Shown piece after piece: positions 53,550 to 62,819 of a DNA stretch of 64,000 bases. Within the stretch, counting starts at the first letter, position 1; the number at the start of each line of letters is the position of its first letter. The position numbers were made by a program, and so were the translations under genes. The notes beneath the pieces were generated by a model. That model had not been told where the DNA came from, searched no databases, and saw only the letters and a program-made list of their open reading frames with translations. Origin of the DNA: Gari tellinella (lineage: Eukaryota > Mollusca > Bivalvia > Cardiida > Psammobiidae); the NCBI GenBank assembly GCA_922989275.2, contig OV277862.1, positions 40,821,786 to 40,885,785 on the forward strand. The letters run 5' to 3'.

Positions 53550-53659
53550 AAGTACAAGGGGGAATTGTGACAGAGTTATGGACATTGTGTCATTTTATGT
53601 GGGTGGGGATGAGGAAGAATAATTTTAACTTTGAATAAAATCCATTCAGAAAACACAGA

Positions 53660-53909
53660 TTAACCAATTACCGCATAGCCTGTTCTGAAGATAGGTGACC
53701 ACTTAAAGCAGGTTAAAAGTAAAGCAGAATGTGCCTTAAGGCACATTCTGCTTTACTTTCAACCTGCTTTAAGCTACCATCTGCTAGAATATTGAAAATA
53801 TTTCTTATGATATATATTTATTACTGTATAAATTGGAACTATTTTCTCAGTGGAAGAATAAATTAAGAGGCGTAAAAAGGTGTACCAGTATTTATGGGGG
53901 AAAGGGTTA
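53660..53909. mobile_element. Family A MITE
   Basis: TTAACCAATTACCGCATAGC ... GGGGGAAAGGGTTAG. Hairpin GCAGGTTAAAAGTAAAGCAG and complement around AATGTGCCTTAAGGCACATT. 65 bp from the donor of the next CENATAC exon. Confidence 0.92.
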
Positions 53910-53974
53910 GTAATATTCATTGAAAGTAAAATTGACAGTAAAAAGCACATGTGGTAAAACAAGAGGATTCTTAC

Positions 53975-54107
53975 TTTGATTGAAGCCTACGCCCCTTGCT
54001 CCAGACTCTACCAAACGATGGCAACCAGTCGTGTGAGGTTGTTGACTTGCGATCAAAGTTTGCACCAACTCTTGTACTCGGTAGTTTGGCTTTCCGTTCC
54101 CTCTCCA
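53975..54107 (-). CDS. CENATAC: CENATAC exon with the family signature
   Basis: Acceptor TATCTCTACAG, donor TCAAA|GTAAGA. Reads [45 protein letters not shown]. The LP..RVGANFD block followed by [14 protein letters not shown] is the diagnostic C-terminal motif of CENATAC/CCDC84 as I know it from vertebrates. The vertebrate protein acts in the minor spliceosome on introns with AT-AN ends and has also been reported at centrosomes. Confidence 0.93.
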
Positions 54108-54132
54108 CTGTAGAGATACAATCAAACTTGTA

Positions 54133-54366
54133 TAACGCATTGAACCCTAGTGGTGCAAAAATGCGTCATTTACAAATGGTGTGCCTGTAATGAGTAGACT
54201 TGTCCTATGTTAACAGTGCATACCCTGATCAGAGGGCTCCTATAGGAGCCCTCTGATCAGGGTCTGTACTGTTTGTTAGCTTTAAATATATTGTTAAAAT
54301 CACCTACAAATAGTAAACAATTAGTTTGAAACTGGAAATGTTCATTTTAAGTCCAAGGGACTATGA
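54133..54366. mobile_element. Family B hairpin MITE
   Basis: GCATTGAACCCTAGTGGTGC ... TTAAGTCCAAGGGACTATGAG. Hairpin TTAACAGTGCATACCCTGAT and complement around CAGAGGGCTCCTATAGGAGC. Starts 25 bp from the exon acceptor. Confidence 0.88.
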
Positions 54367-54368
54367 GA

Positions 54369-56074
54369 CAAGAGGCCCATGCGGGCCTAAATATCGCTCA
54401 CCTTGAAAAACCAATACAAGGGCCAAGTGACCCCTGGGGTGGGCTCACTTTTCACCCCAGAGACATAATTTCAAAAATCTTGCTGATGAACTTGAAAAAC
54501 TATTTTGTACATGGATGGTTTCAGACAGGAAGACTAATATGACCCAGATATGCAACATACCCGAACCATTTCAGCAATATTGGTAAAGACACAGAATTAT
54601 ACACTGACGGAATCGAAACCTCGCGCTATATCGTAAATCTCGTGCGGCGGATAGAGACTCGCGAGACTTGATAAGAGACTGTCTATCGGTAGTCAATATG
54701 ATAAATCTGTGTTTTCCAAGCATTGTTCACGGGTTTTTATTCCCGTGAATTGATAGGAATGTCCACATAGTCGTTTAAATCCTATAAAATGTCAATAAAA
54801 CCACTCGAGTCGGTAAATTTCACGCCAGAAATCGCGGACAACGAGGCAAAAAAGTGAAGATGTTGTCACGTGACACATAATCTCGCACATTTCAACCGCC
54901 GCGAGAGCTCAGGTACTCGCCTATTCAATTTCGCTTAGTTGCTATTCCGTTTTGTATAATTCCGTGGTAAAGAACATCTAAAAGTGTCACTATGCTAAAT
55001 ATCAAAGTTCTTGCCATAGTAGTTTCAGAGAAGAATATTTCACTACATAACTCTATGTAAAACTGCGACCCCTAGGGCCTTGGCTGTTTTAACCCCGGGG
55101 GCATAATTTGAACAATCTTGATAGAGGACCTAAAGATGATGCTTTGTGCCAAAAATGTAAGCTCAGGGTACTGTGGTTTCAGACAAGAAGATTTTTTAAG
55201 ATTTCATTGAAAAAATCTATTTTTAGCTCCTGTGACCTAGATATGCAACTGACCAGCACCATATTTACAATATTGGTTAAGAGCTTCTAGAAGTGTCATC
55301 ATGCCAACTATCAAAGCTCTGACCATATTAGTTTCAGAGATAAAGATGTTTGAAGATTTCACTACATAACTCTATGTAAAATTACGACTCCCAGGGCGGG
55401 GTCATTTTTTACCCCTAGGACATAATTTGAACAATCTTGATAGAGGACCTGTAGATGATGCTTTGTGCCAAATATCTAAGCTCAAGGTACTGTGGTTTCA
55501 GACGAGCAGATTTTTTAAGTTTTCATTGAAAAAATCTATTTTTAGCTCCTGTGACCTAGATATGCAACGGACCAAAACCATATTTACAATATTGGTTAAG
55601 GGCTTCTAGAAGAGTCATCATGCCAAATATCAAAGCTCTGGCCATATTAGTTTAAGAGAAAAAGATGTTTGAAGATTTCACTATATAAAACTATGTAAAT
55701 TTACAACCCCCGGGCGGGGTCATTTTTGACCCCAGGGACATAATTTGAACAATCTTGATAGAGGACCTGAAGACGATGCTTTGTGTCAAATATCTAAGCT
55801 CAGGGTACTGTGCTTTCAGACAAGAAGATTTTTTAAGTTTTCATTGAAAAAATCTATTTTTAGCTCCTGTGACCTAGATATGCAACGGACCGGAAATGTT
55901 TGAACAACTTTGAAAGAGGACCATATAAGGATCATTCAGGCCAAATTTGGTAAAAATCTATCCAGTACTTTCTGAGGAGATGTCGTTTAAAGAAATTGTT
56001 GACGACGAACGAACGGAGACGGACAGAGGACGGTCAAAATAGCTCACATTGGCACTACGTGCCAGGTGAGCTAA
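54369..56074 (+). mobile_element. Hel element with 315-bp repeats
   Basis: Begins CAAGAGGCCCATGCGGGCC then TAAATATCGCTCACC; ends CACATTGGCACTACGTGCCA then GGTGAGCTAA. About four copies of the 315-bp unit, closely similar at 55108-55290 and 55427-55609. Contains a separate TIR element at 54590. Confidence 0.9.
54590..54966. mobile_element. TIR element with 7-8 bp target duplication
   Basis: Inverted ends CACAGAATTATACACTGACG and complement (ending GTATAATTCCGTG). GGTAAAGA occurs on both sides, a target duplication of 7-8 bp, as expected for a hAT-like element. CG-richer than its host; no coding frame seen. Confidence 0.85.
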
Positions 56075-56079
56075 AAACC

Positions 56080-56327
56080 ATAACTCTTTCAACACTAAGT
56101 TAATCTTGTGGGTTATTAGGTTTCCTTGTGGATCTTTTTAATTACCAGCAAACATGAACCAGTCTACTTGGAATTCTGGGTAGTTTTATAAATACTGGTC
56201 TAAATTAGCAAACAATGTAGTCCTGATCAGAGGGCTCCTATAGGAGCCCTCTGATCTGGGTCTACGCTGTTTGCAAATGTTATGGTATGTATATTTTAAA
56301 CAGGTCTAAGGTGTTGGAAAAGTTATA
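56080..56327. mobile_element. Family H hairpin MITE
   Basis: ATAACTCTTTCAACACTAAG ... GTCTAAGGTGTTGGAAAAGTTAT. Hairpin AGCAAACAATGTAGTCCTGA and TGGGTCTACGCTGTTTGC around AGAGGGCTCCTATAGGAGCC. Confidence 0.88.
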
Positions 56328-56471
56328 ACTCTTTCCTCCACAGCCATTAGAGCAAATTAACCTATATCAATCTATACTTAAGGCTGGTTACTGCTTAAAG
56401 CAGTTTTCTGCTTTATGTTCATCTTGCTAAAGTTGCTAAATGTATTCGATACAATAGATATTAAAAAGTAA
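56328..56471. other. Eroded hairpin-MITE remnant
   Basis: CTCTTTCCTCCACAGCCATT and TGCTTAAAGCAGTTTTCTGC resemble the 11547 element with its hairpin deleted. Confidence 0.5.
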
Positions 56472-57835
56472 CAAGAGTGCCTGAAGGCCCTGATATCGCT
56501 CACCATTTGTAATGAAGCCTGATAGCTTTACCTTTGAATTTCACCCTTTTTATTCTAAATCCATTCAAGTTTTGTCGACCTACTCTAGCATAGTAGAGTA
56601 CATCAAAGGTAGATAACTAGAGCCTAAACTACTGAAATGAAGCCATTTTCTAGCATTTCAAAGTACATCAAGGGCAGGTAACTATTGCCACAATGATTAC
56701 ATTTCAACAATAATTGCACTCCTTCGAGAACGTATAGCTACATCCTTTGTGTACAAGTATAATCAAAATCCATTGAAAACTGTAGTTGGAAGAGTGTAAA
56801 CGCTGTAAAATATGGCATTTTCAGCAGTTCAAAGGTAGATATCTCATGATCTATTTGTCCTATTCCGACCATAATCACCCTTTTTCGAACTCTTATGGTA
56901 ATATACAATCTGGGCAAGTTTGAGAGAGCTTGGATAAATATTGTGGCCTCAAGAGCGTAAACACTGTTAAATATATCATTTTCAGCAATTCAAAGGTAGA
57001 TTACTCTTGACCTATTGATCCGATTACAACCATAATTGATCTCATCTGAATTCTTATGGTAATATACAATCTGAGTAAGTTTGAGAAAGATTGGATAAAA
57101 TTTGTGGCCTCTAGAGTGTAAACATCGTTAAATATGGCATTTTCAGCAATTCAAAGGTAGATAACTCTCAACCTATAAATCTGATTTCAACCATAATCAA
57201 ACTCATCTGAATCCTTATAGTCATATACAATCTGAGCAAGTTTGAGATAGATTGGATAAAAATTGTGAACTCTATCATGTAAACACTATTAAATATGGCA
57301 TTTTCAGCAATTCAAAGGTAGATAACTCTTGATCTATTTGTCTGATTTCAACCAGAATCGAACTCATCCGAACTCTTATGGTCATATACAATCTGGGCAA
57401 GTTTTAGAAAGATTGGATAAATACTGTGGCCTCTAGAGTGTAAACACCGTTAAATATGGCATTTTCAGCAATTCAAAGGTAGATAACTCTTGATCTATTT
57501 ATCCGATTTCAACCAAAATCGAACTCTTTTGAACTCTTATGGTCATATACAATCTGGAAAAGTTTGAGAAAGATTGGATAAATACTGTGGCCTCTAGAGT
57601 GTAAACACTGTTAAATATGCATTTTCAGCAGTTCAAAGGTAGATAACTCATGACCTATTTGTCCGATTTCAACCATAATCGAACTCATCCGAGATCTTAT
57701 GGCAATATACCATCTGAGCAAGTTTAAGAAAGATTGGATAAAATTTGTGGCCTCTAGAGTGTAAACACTAAAATTGTTGACGCCGGACAATCAAGGATTG
57801 CAAAAGCTCACTCTGAGCTAGCTCAGGTGAGCTAA
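56472..57835 (+). mobile_element. Hel element with about 165-bp internal repeats
   Basis: Begins CAAGAGTGCCTGAAGGCCCT then GATATCGCTCACC, ends GAGCTAGCTCAGGTGAGCTAA. Six to seven copies of the same unit as the 50220 element (GGCATTTTCAGCAATTCAAA, GTAGATAACTCTTGACCTAT). Confidence 0.9.
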
Positions 57836-57841
57836 AAAGTA

Positions 57842-58185
57842 ATATACCAAGTTAAAGTCTACTTTCAGTCCGAATGACCGTGCAGCCGACTGTACATATA
57901 CTCCCCTGATCATCGAGCCATCTTGCCTATGAGCACTGCTAACATATGGCGCAGTCAAATGCAGCCGCAGTACCGACTCAGACCCTTCACAGGTACCCAT
58001 TTTAACCCCTGGGTGGAGAGGAGCAATTCGCGGTACATGTCTTGCTCAAGAACATTCCTGTACATCATCGGGGATTCAGAAAAATCCCCTAGTCAGACCG
58101 CTGGTCCGGCGGGGGATCAAACTCACGACCCCTGGTACCGTAGTCCAAGGTGTTAACCATTGGGCCACTACCGCCATATTACATG
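57842..58185 (-). mobile_element. tRNA-headed SINE
   Basis: On the minus strand the head GGCGGTAGTGGCCCAATGGT then TAACACCTTGG has an A-box, and GAGTTTGATCC is a B-box. GGCGG at the start pairs with CCGCC after the B-box, as in a tRNA acceptor stem. The body contains TCTTGAGCAAGACATGTACC and CCACCCAGGGGTTAAAATGG, resembling conserved central domains of widespread animal SINEs, and the tail shared with 17059-17135. Confidence 0.85.
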
Positions 58186-58231
58186 GAGGAGCCGGTAGAG
58201 GCACTCTTATGTGCTTCTACGGAGGAAAAAA

Positions 58232-58481
58232 TTAACCCTTTGCTCCATAACCTTTCTCTAGTATTGAAGATAGGTGACCCTTTAAAGCAGATTGTAAGTA
58301 AAGCAGAATGTGCCTTATGTCACTTTACTTTCAACCTGCTTTTAAGCTTCATTTTGCAAGAATATATTAAATCTTTTTATGCTACATATTCAAAACTGTA
58401 TAAATTGGAACTATTTTCTTCAGTGGAAGAATAAATTAAATGCATTAATTTAGGGCACTTTTTTGGAGAAAAGGCTTTAGC
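58232..58481. mobile_element. Family A MITE
   Basis: TTAACCCTTTGCTCCATAAC ... TTTTTTGGAGAAAAGGCTTTAG. Hairpin shortened (GCAGATTGTAAGTAAAGCAG / CACTTTACTTTCAACCTGCT). Ends 34 bp from the CENATAC exon donor. Confidence 0.85.
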
Positions 58482-58515
58482 TTTTTATTTTCAAAAGCCA
58501 GAATCCAAGTCATAC

Positions 58516-58657
58516 AATGTTTCTGGTAGTTGTCCATTGTTGGACCAATCACTTTGCTACTGTTGGTGCTGGTGTCAGGTATCAGCCAAGGGGGCGTGGC
58601 ACCTGTGTGTACATTGCCTTCAGTCTCCTCCCCTTCTGCTTCTTTGTCCCCCTTTAC
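58516..58657 (-). CDS. CENATAC: CENATAC exon
   Basis: Acceptor TTTATGTTTAATAG, donor CATT|GTATGA, phase 0 in, one base out. Reads VKGDKEAEGEETEGNVHTGA, TPPWLIPDTSTNSSKVIGPT, MDNYQKH. GN.H.GATPPW.I followed by IGP matches the vertebrate protein as I recall it. Use of an AG six bases downstream would remove two residues without changing frame. Confidence 0.9.
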
Positions 58658-58737
58658 CTATTAAACATAAATCAGTACAGTGCATGTGGAATGAAATAAA
58701 CATCAACAGTCAACACAAACAGTACTCTTAATTTTTT

Positions 58738-59163
58738 ACCCCATAAATACGATTTTTACGCCATTAACCCTTAGCCCGCCATATAAATTGTCGTCTGCTA
58801 TATTTCTCGTCTGTTTCAAGTTTCAAAGTGCTTCAAAGTTGCTCAAAATTGCTGAAAATGTTGTCCGAGTGTCAAACAGCTTGGATCCTCTCATCCAGAT
58901 CCAAGCTGTTTGCATATGGAGCTATAGTCGTGAGTGGCAGGCTAAGGGTTAATTTATTCCTCCACTGATGAAAATAGTTGCAATTTGTACAGTCATAAAT
59001 AACCATGATAGAAAATATTTTCTATATCTAAGAAGATTTTAGCTGGAAGCAGGCTAAAAGTAAAGCAGAATGCGCCTTAAGGCTCTTTCTGCTTTACTTT
59101 CAACCTGCTTTAAGTGGTCACCTGTCTTCAAAACTAGAAAGAGGCTATGGGGTAAAGGGTTAA
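58738..59163. mobile_element. Family A MITE split by a family C MITE
   Basis: TTAATTTTTTACCCCATAAA to TTTTTACGCCA-TTAA; resumes TTAA-TTTATTCCTCCACTGATG, includes the hairpin GCAGGCTAAAAGTAAAGCAG and complement, and ends TATGGGGTAAAGGG-TTAA. Confidence 0.9.
58764..58952. mobile_element. Family C MITE inside family A
   Basis: TTAA-CCCTTAGCCCGCCATATA ... GGCAGGCTAAGGG-TTAA. Nearly identical to the 24070 copy except that the centre of the hairpin (about 26 bp) is deleted, leaving CTTGGATCCTCTCATCCAGA. Confidence 0.94.
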
Positions 59164-59351
59164 CCCATGCCTGTTTTAAGTTTTGAAAACAAGTGACCAG
59201 GTCAAGCAGCTTGAATGCCTCATTCTGCTTTACTTTCTCTCTGCTTTAAATTACTATCTGCTAAGATATAGAAAATATTTCTCATGTTGTATATTCATGA
59301 GGAATAATTTACAGGAGTAAAAAAAGGCCTATTTATGAAGTAATGGGTTAA
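59160..59351. mobile_element. Family A MITE, shortened, sharing a TTAA
   Basis: Starts at the TTAA ending the previous copy and ends GAAGTAATGGGTTAA. The hairpin is reduced (AGCAGCTTGAATGCC / CTGCTTTACTTTCTCTCTGC). Confidence 0.82.
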
Positions 59352-59487
59352 CAGAAAAATCTATATCAATTAATAGTTAATTGTTTCAAAATACATTACA
59401 TTTAAATTCTGCTATATAACAAACGTTCAGACATTTTTGCTTGTTGAATACTCATATAGGATCTCTCTGCTTTACTTCCATCCTGCT

Positions 59488-59738
59488 TTAACTCTTTCCT
59501 CCCTGAAACTTTAAATGGACAAATCCAGTTTCCATTTTAGTCTAGTCCATTTCTGACTTTTAAGGGTTGTTTTTGTCAATGTTTGGCATTATGACAAACA
59601 GTGAAGACCCTGATCAGAGGGCTCCTTTCGGAGCCCTCTGATCTGGATCTTCACTGTTTGCATGGGACAAGTGTACTATTCACATGTACACTGTTTGAAA
59701 AGGACGCCTATATGCGGGACTAGTGTTCAAAGGGTTAA
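59488..59738. mobile_element. Family B TTAA hairpin MITE
   Basis: TTAA-CTCTTTCCTCCCTGAAAC ... GTGTTCAAAGGG-TTAA. Perfect hairpin CAAACAGTGAAGACCCTGAT / ATCTGGATCTTCACTGTTTG around AGGGCTCCTTTCGGAGCCCT. Flanks (TCCATCCTGCTTTAA and TTAAGCTGCCACCTGT) are an older hairpin element. Confidence 0.94.
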
Positions 59739-59871
59739 GCTGCCACCTGTGGGTGATATCTTGTGTGAACCTTCATTAGTATATAGTAACAGTGTTATAT
59801 TGTAATTACGGCAAGTCTTTTTCACAAGAGAAACCATTCCATATGAACCAATAATAGTTTTCAAACAATTG

Positions 59872-61110
59872 TTATAGGTCGTTTGCAGTTTTAAAAAACA
59901 CGATAATTTTCAAATATCTCAATAACAAGACAACGGAGACAAATGGAATTTTGCATGGATTTATGGTATACCTATACCAACTCTTACAAAAAACAACAAT
60001 TTTTTTCTCTTCGTAATAAAAAAGTTTTATTCATAACTTCTATATAAAGTTTACACTTCTAAGGAACACTTTTCAGAAGGGTGATTTCAAGATATTCAAC
60101 AGCCTATCTTTCACGACCCGGTAACGCCTCACCGTTAAGCCATCGCATACCGTAGTAGTTTACAACTAACTGAACGAGGCCCTGACTGGGGTACGTTTAA
60201 CGTATTAATCGATCATACTGTTATTTTCGAACATGTTAGATCCTAATCCGCCACCGGAACCATTTCGTATCTGAATAGAATCCGAACCATGTGCCACTCA
60301 AACGAAAGTTTTATCAACAAAACGCAAAATAACTAAATGTGATAAATAGCAGAAGAAACATGTTCATACCAGACGATCTACACCAACTGACCATTATCAA
60401 ATTTTCAACAGAAAGTTTCCAGAGCAGTTCGAAAACTTTTATTATTTTATCGGTTGAAGGAAACGTAACGTAAACGTACTGCAATACGACTCGAACATTG
60501 ATACATATTAAGCTCCAGATAAGGGGAGTATTTCCAAAACTTGCATCTTCGAGACGATTCTAATGAGTAGTCACACCAAAGGATTTGGTGCTGAAATGGA
60601 TGAGAAAATGTTGGACTTGTTCAATTTTCTTTCTCTTATCTGGAGCTCTGTAATTATGTAGAAATGTTAGAGCTTCGGTTTGAAAGCAATTGCAATTCTC
60701 TTTATTCCTGGTAAAGAGTTCGTGGATTTAGGCATAGCAAACATGTAATGGATTACGGGGCCTCATAATTAATTTTGTACAACTAAACAACCAATATCAG
60801 CACGGGATTCACCTTTCAGACAGAAGCAACTTGCACGGGATTTTACCTGTGGATATTCTCCCATATAAACAAACGTGATCAAGGTAATAGCAAATAACAC
60901 CCCACGTAATTGACCATTTTCAGCGACACAAAATTTATATAAAACAAAGAAGAAAAGTTTTTAGTCAGGCTATCAAAAAATCTGAATTTCCTTGTCAGAG
61001 TTGGTATAGGCACATCAAAAAGTGTATGCATAATTTAATTTAAATACGTCCATTAGTTTTAAAAATATCAAAGATTTATCGTGTTTTTTTGAACTGCAAA
61101 CGACTTATAA
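59872..61110. mobile_element. Non-autonomous DNA transposon with about 45-bp inverted ends
   Basis: TTATAGGTCGTTTGCAGTTT then TAAAAAACACGATAA, and complement TTATCGTGTTTTTTTGAAC then TGCAAACGACTTATAA. 1.24 kb, no transposase found; a second inverted segment near CTATACCAACTCTTACAAAA (59973) / TTGTCAGAGTTGGTATAGGC (60990) extends the symmetry. Contains a D copy. Confidence 0.85.
60511..60650. mobile_element. Family D MITE lacking the left hairpin arm
   Basis: AGCTCCAGATAAGGGGAGTA to AAAACTTGCATC, then TTCGAGACGATTCTAATGAG and the rest of the right half, ending CTCTTATCTGGAGCTCTG. The left arm of the hairpin is cleanly missing up to the loop. Confidence 0.88.
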
Positions 61111-61119
61111 GGTAGTGAA

Positions 61120-61505
61120 TAAATTTGACATTTTGACCTCTGTGACCTTGGCTTTTGATTCAAAGTGTCTAGAAGATACATATTCGATTTCTTCTTAATT
61201 AGAGCAATATATTTTATTTATTTGTGAGGGTCAAAAGTTACATGTATTTCCATTTCAAATATTTGACCTCTGTGTCCTTGACCTTTGACCCAACATACCT
61301 AAATTCTAAATATTTATATACCTCCTCGTAATGGGTAACACATACCTCTTCATATGGGCAACGCATACACCATTTATTGAGTGTGTATTGATTATACTTG
61401 TCGTTCAAAAGTCATTGCCAATGTTAAGGTTGCAGACAAACATACAACCAAACAGACAGGACAAAAACAATATCACCCAATAATAAACCTAGGGGCATAA
61501 AAAAG
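61120..61505. mobile_element. M-type element fragment
   Basis: TTGACCTCTGTGACCTTGGC recurs as TTGACCTCTGTGTCCTTGAC about 120 bp later; ends CAGGACAAAAACAATATCAC then CCAATAATAAACCTAGGGGC. Confidence 0.65.
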
Positions 61506-61515
61506 GAAACACTAC

Positions 61516-61709
61516 TCAGAGCAACAGATAAGGGTAGTTTTTCAAAACTTAAAATCTTTATTTCTGAATTAAACCCTATGGTGTCACTACTCATTAGAAT
61601 CGTCTCTTTGAGACGATTCTAATGAGTAGTAACACCATAGGATTTGGTGCTGAAATGAGTGATAAAACGTTTGATTTGTTGAAATCACTACTTCTTATCT
61701 GGAGCCCTG
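61516..61709. mobile_element. Family D hairpin MITE
   Basis: TCAGAGCAACAGATAAGGGT ... CTTCTTATCTGGAGCCCTG. Perfect hairpin ACTCATTAGAATCGTCTC / GAGACGATTCTAATGAGT around TTTGA. 47 bp from the CENATAC exon donor. Confidence 0.92.
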
Positions 61710-61756
61710 ACTACCGGTAATCTGTAAGCTGGTAAAACTAGAAATACTGGTGTTAC

Positions 61757-61882
61757 CTTTATGATGGAGGTGAGGCCTGGTCCCTTGGCCCATACGGTAC
61801 GCCTGTTAGCTGGTGTGGTATTGTCTGTGCTATGGTATCCTGGTAAATCTAATATCTGGGTGGCACTTGTTGACAAGTCTGA
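61757..61882 (-). CDS. CENATAC: CENATAC exon
   Basis: Acceptor CTGAATGTGTACAG, donor ATAAAG|GTAACA, phase 0 in and out, 42 codons: SDLSTSATQILDLPGYHSTD then NTTPANRRTVWAKGPGLTSI then IK. A poorly conserved linker; assigned by phase and position between conserved exons. Confidence 0.78.
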
Positions 61883-62053
61883 CTGTACACATTCAGGAAA
61901 AGTTTATAATCAACTTATACAACAGGGCTGTACAAATCCCAAAGCCTGATGTTCCAGACATTTGAGAAATGGAATCAGACAAGCGGCGATTTTCAAGAAT
62001 ATGGGCTAATACAAGCAATTTCAAAGATTTTGTCTTTCAACTTTGCGAATGGC
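61883..62053. other. Intron stretch, nothing recognised
   Basis: Short non-repeat sequence between the CENATAC exon and the first A copy upstream. Confidence 0.5.
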
Positions 62054-62302
62054 TTAACCCTTTAATCCACAGCCTGTTTCATGTATTGGAGATAGGTGAC
62101 CACCCAAAGCAAGCTGAAAGTAAAGCAGAATGCACCTTAAGGCATATTCTGCTTTACTTTCAGCCTACTTCAAGTTATCATCTGCTACGAAATAGAAAAT
62201 ATTTCTTATGGTACATTTTCATGATTGTATAAATTGGAACTATTTTCTGCGGTGGAATAAATTAAATGGGCTAAAAGGTGCTTCTATGGGGGCAAGGATT
62301 AA
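62054..62302. mobile_element. Family A MITE
   Basis: TTAACCCTTTAATCCACAGC ... TATGGGGGCAAGGATTAA. Hairpin GCAAGCTGAAAGTAAAGCAG and complement around AATGCACCTTAAGGCATATT. Confidence 0.9.
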
Positions 62303-62317
62303 GTGCTTCCAGCCATT

Positions 62318-62569
62318 TTAACCCTTTACCTGATAGCCTATTTCTAGTACTTAAGATAGATGACTACTTAAAGCAGGTTAAAAGTAAAGCAGAATGCGCC
62401 TTAGGGCGCATTCTGCTTTACTTTCAGCCTGCTTTAAGCTATCATGTGCTTTAATATAGAAAATATTCCCTGTAATACATATTCATTACCAATTAAATTG
62501 GAACTATTTTCTTCAGCGGATGAATAAATCATATCCGCTAAAAGGCGCTTCTATTGGGTAAAGGGTTAA
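62318..62569. mobile_element. Family A MITE
   Basis: TTAACCCTTTACCTGATAGC ... CTATTGGGTAAAGGGTTAA. Hairpin GCAGGTTAAAAGTAAAGCAG and complement around AATGCGCCTTAGGGCGCATT. Confidence 0.93.
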
Positions 62570-62743
62570 ACTGCTACCCCATAGCATGTTTCTAGAATTG
62601 AAGACAGTTGCAACTAAAAGCAGCCTTAAGGCACATTTTGCTTTACTTTTAGCCTGCTTTTAAGCTACCACCTGTGAAACTATTTCCTTCAGTAAATGAA
62701 CAAATTTGAGACTTAAAAACAAATATTTTGAGTAATGGGTTAA
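62566..62743. mobile_element. Family A MITE, shortened, sharing a TTAA
   Basis: Begins at the TTAA ending the previous copy (TTAAACTGCTACCCCATAGC) and ends TTTTGAGTAATGGGTTAA. Left hairpin arm truncated (AAAAGCAGCCTTAAGGCACA). Confidence 0.85.
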
Positions 62744-62819
62744 AATTACAGCCAAACTTGTATCAGGCTATCACTGATAGAAGAAACATTTTGAAGATTA
62801 TGACCTTACCTGTAATGCA

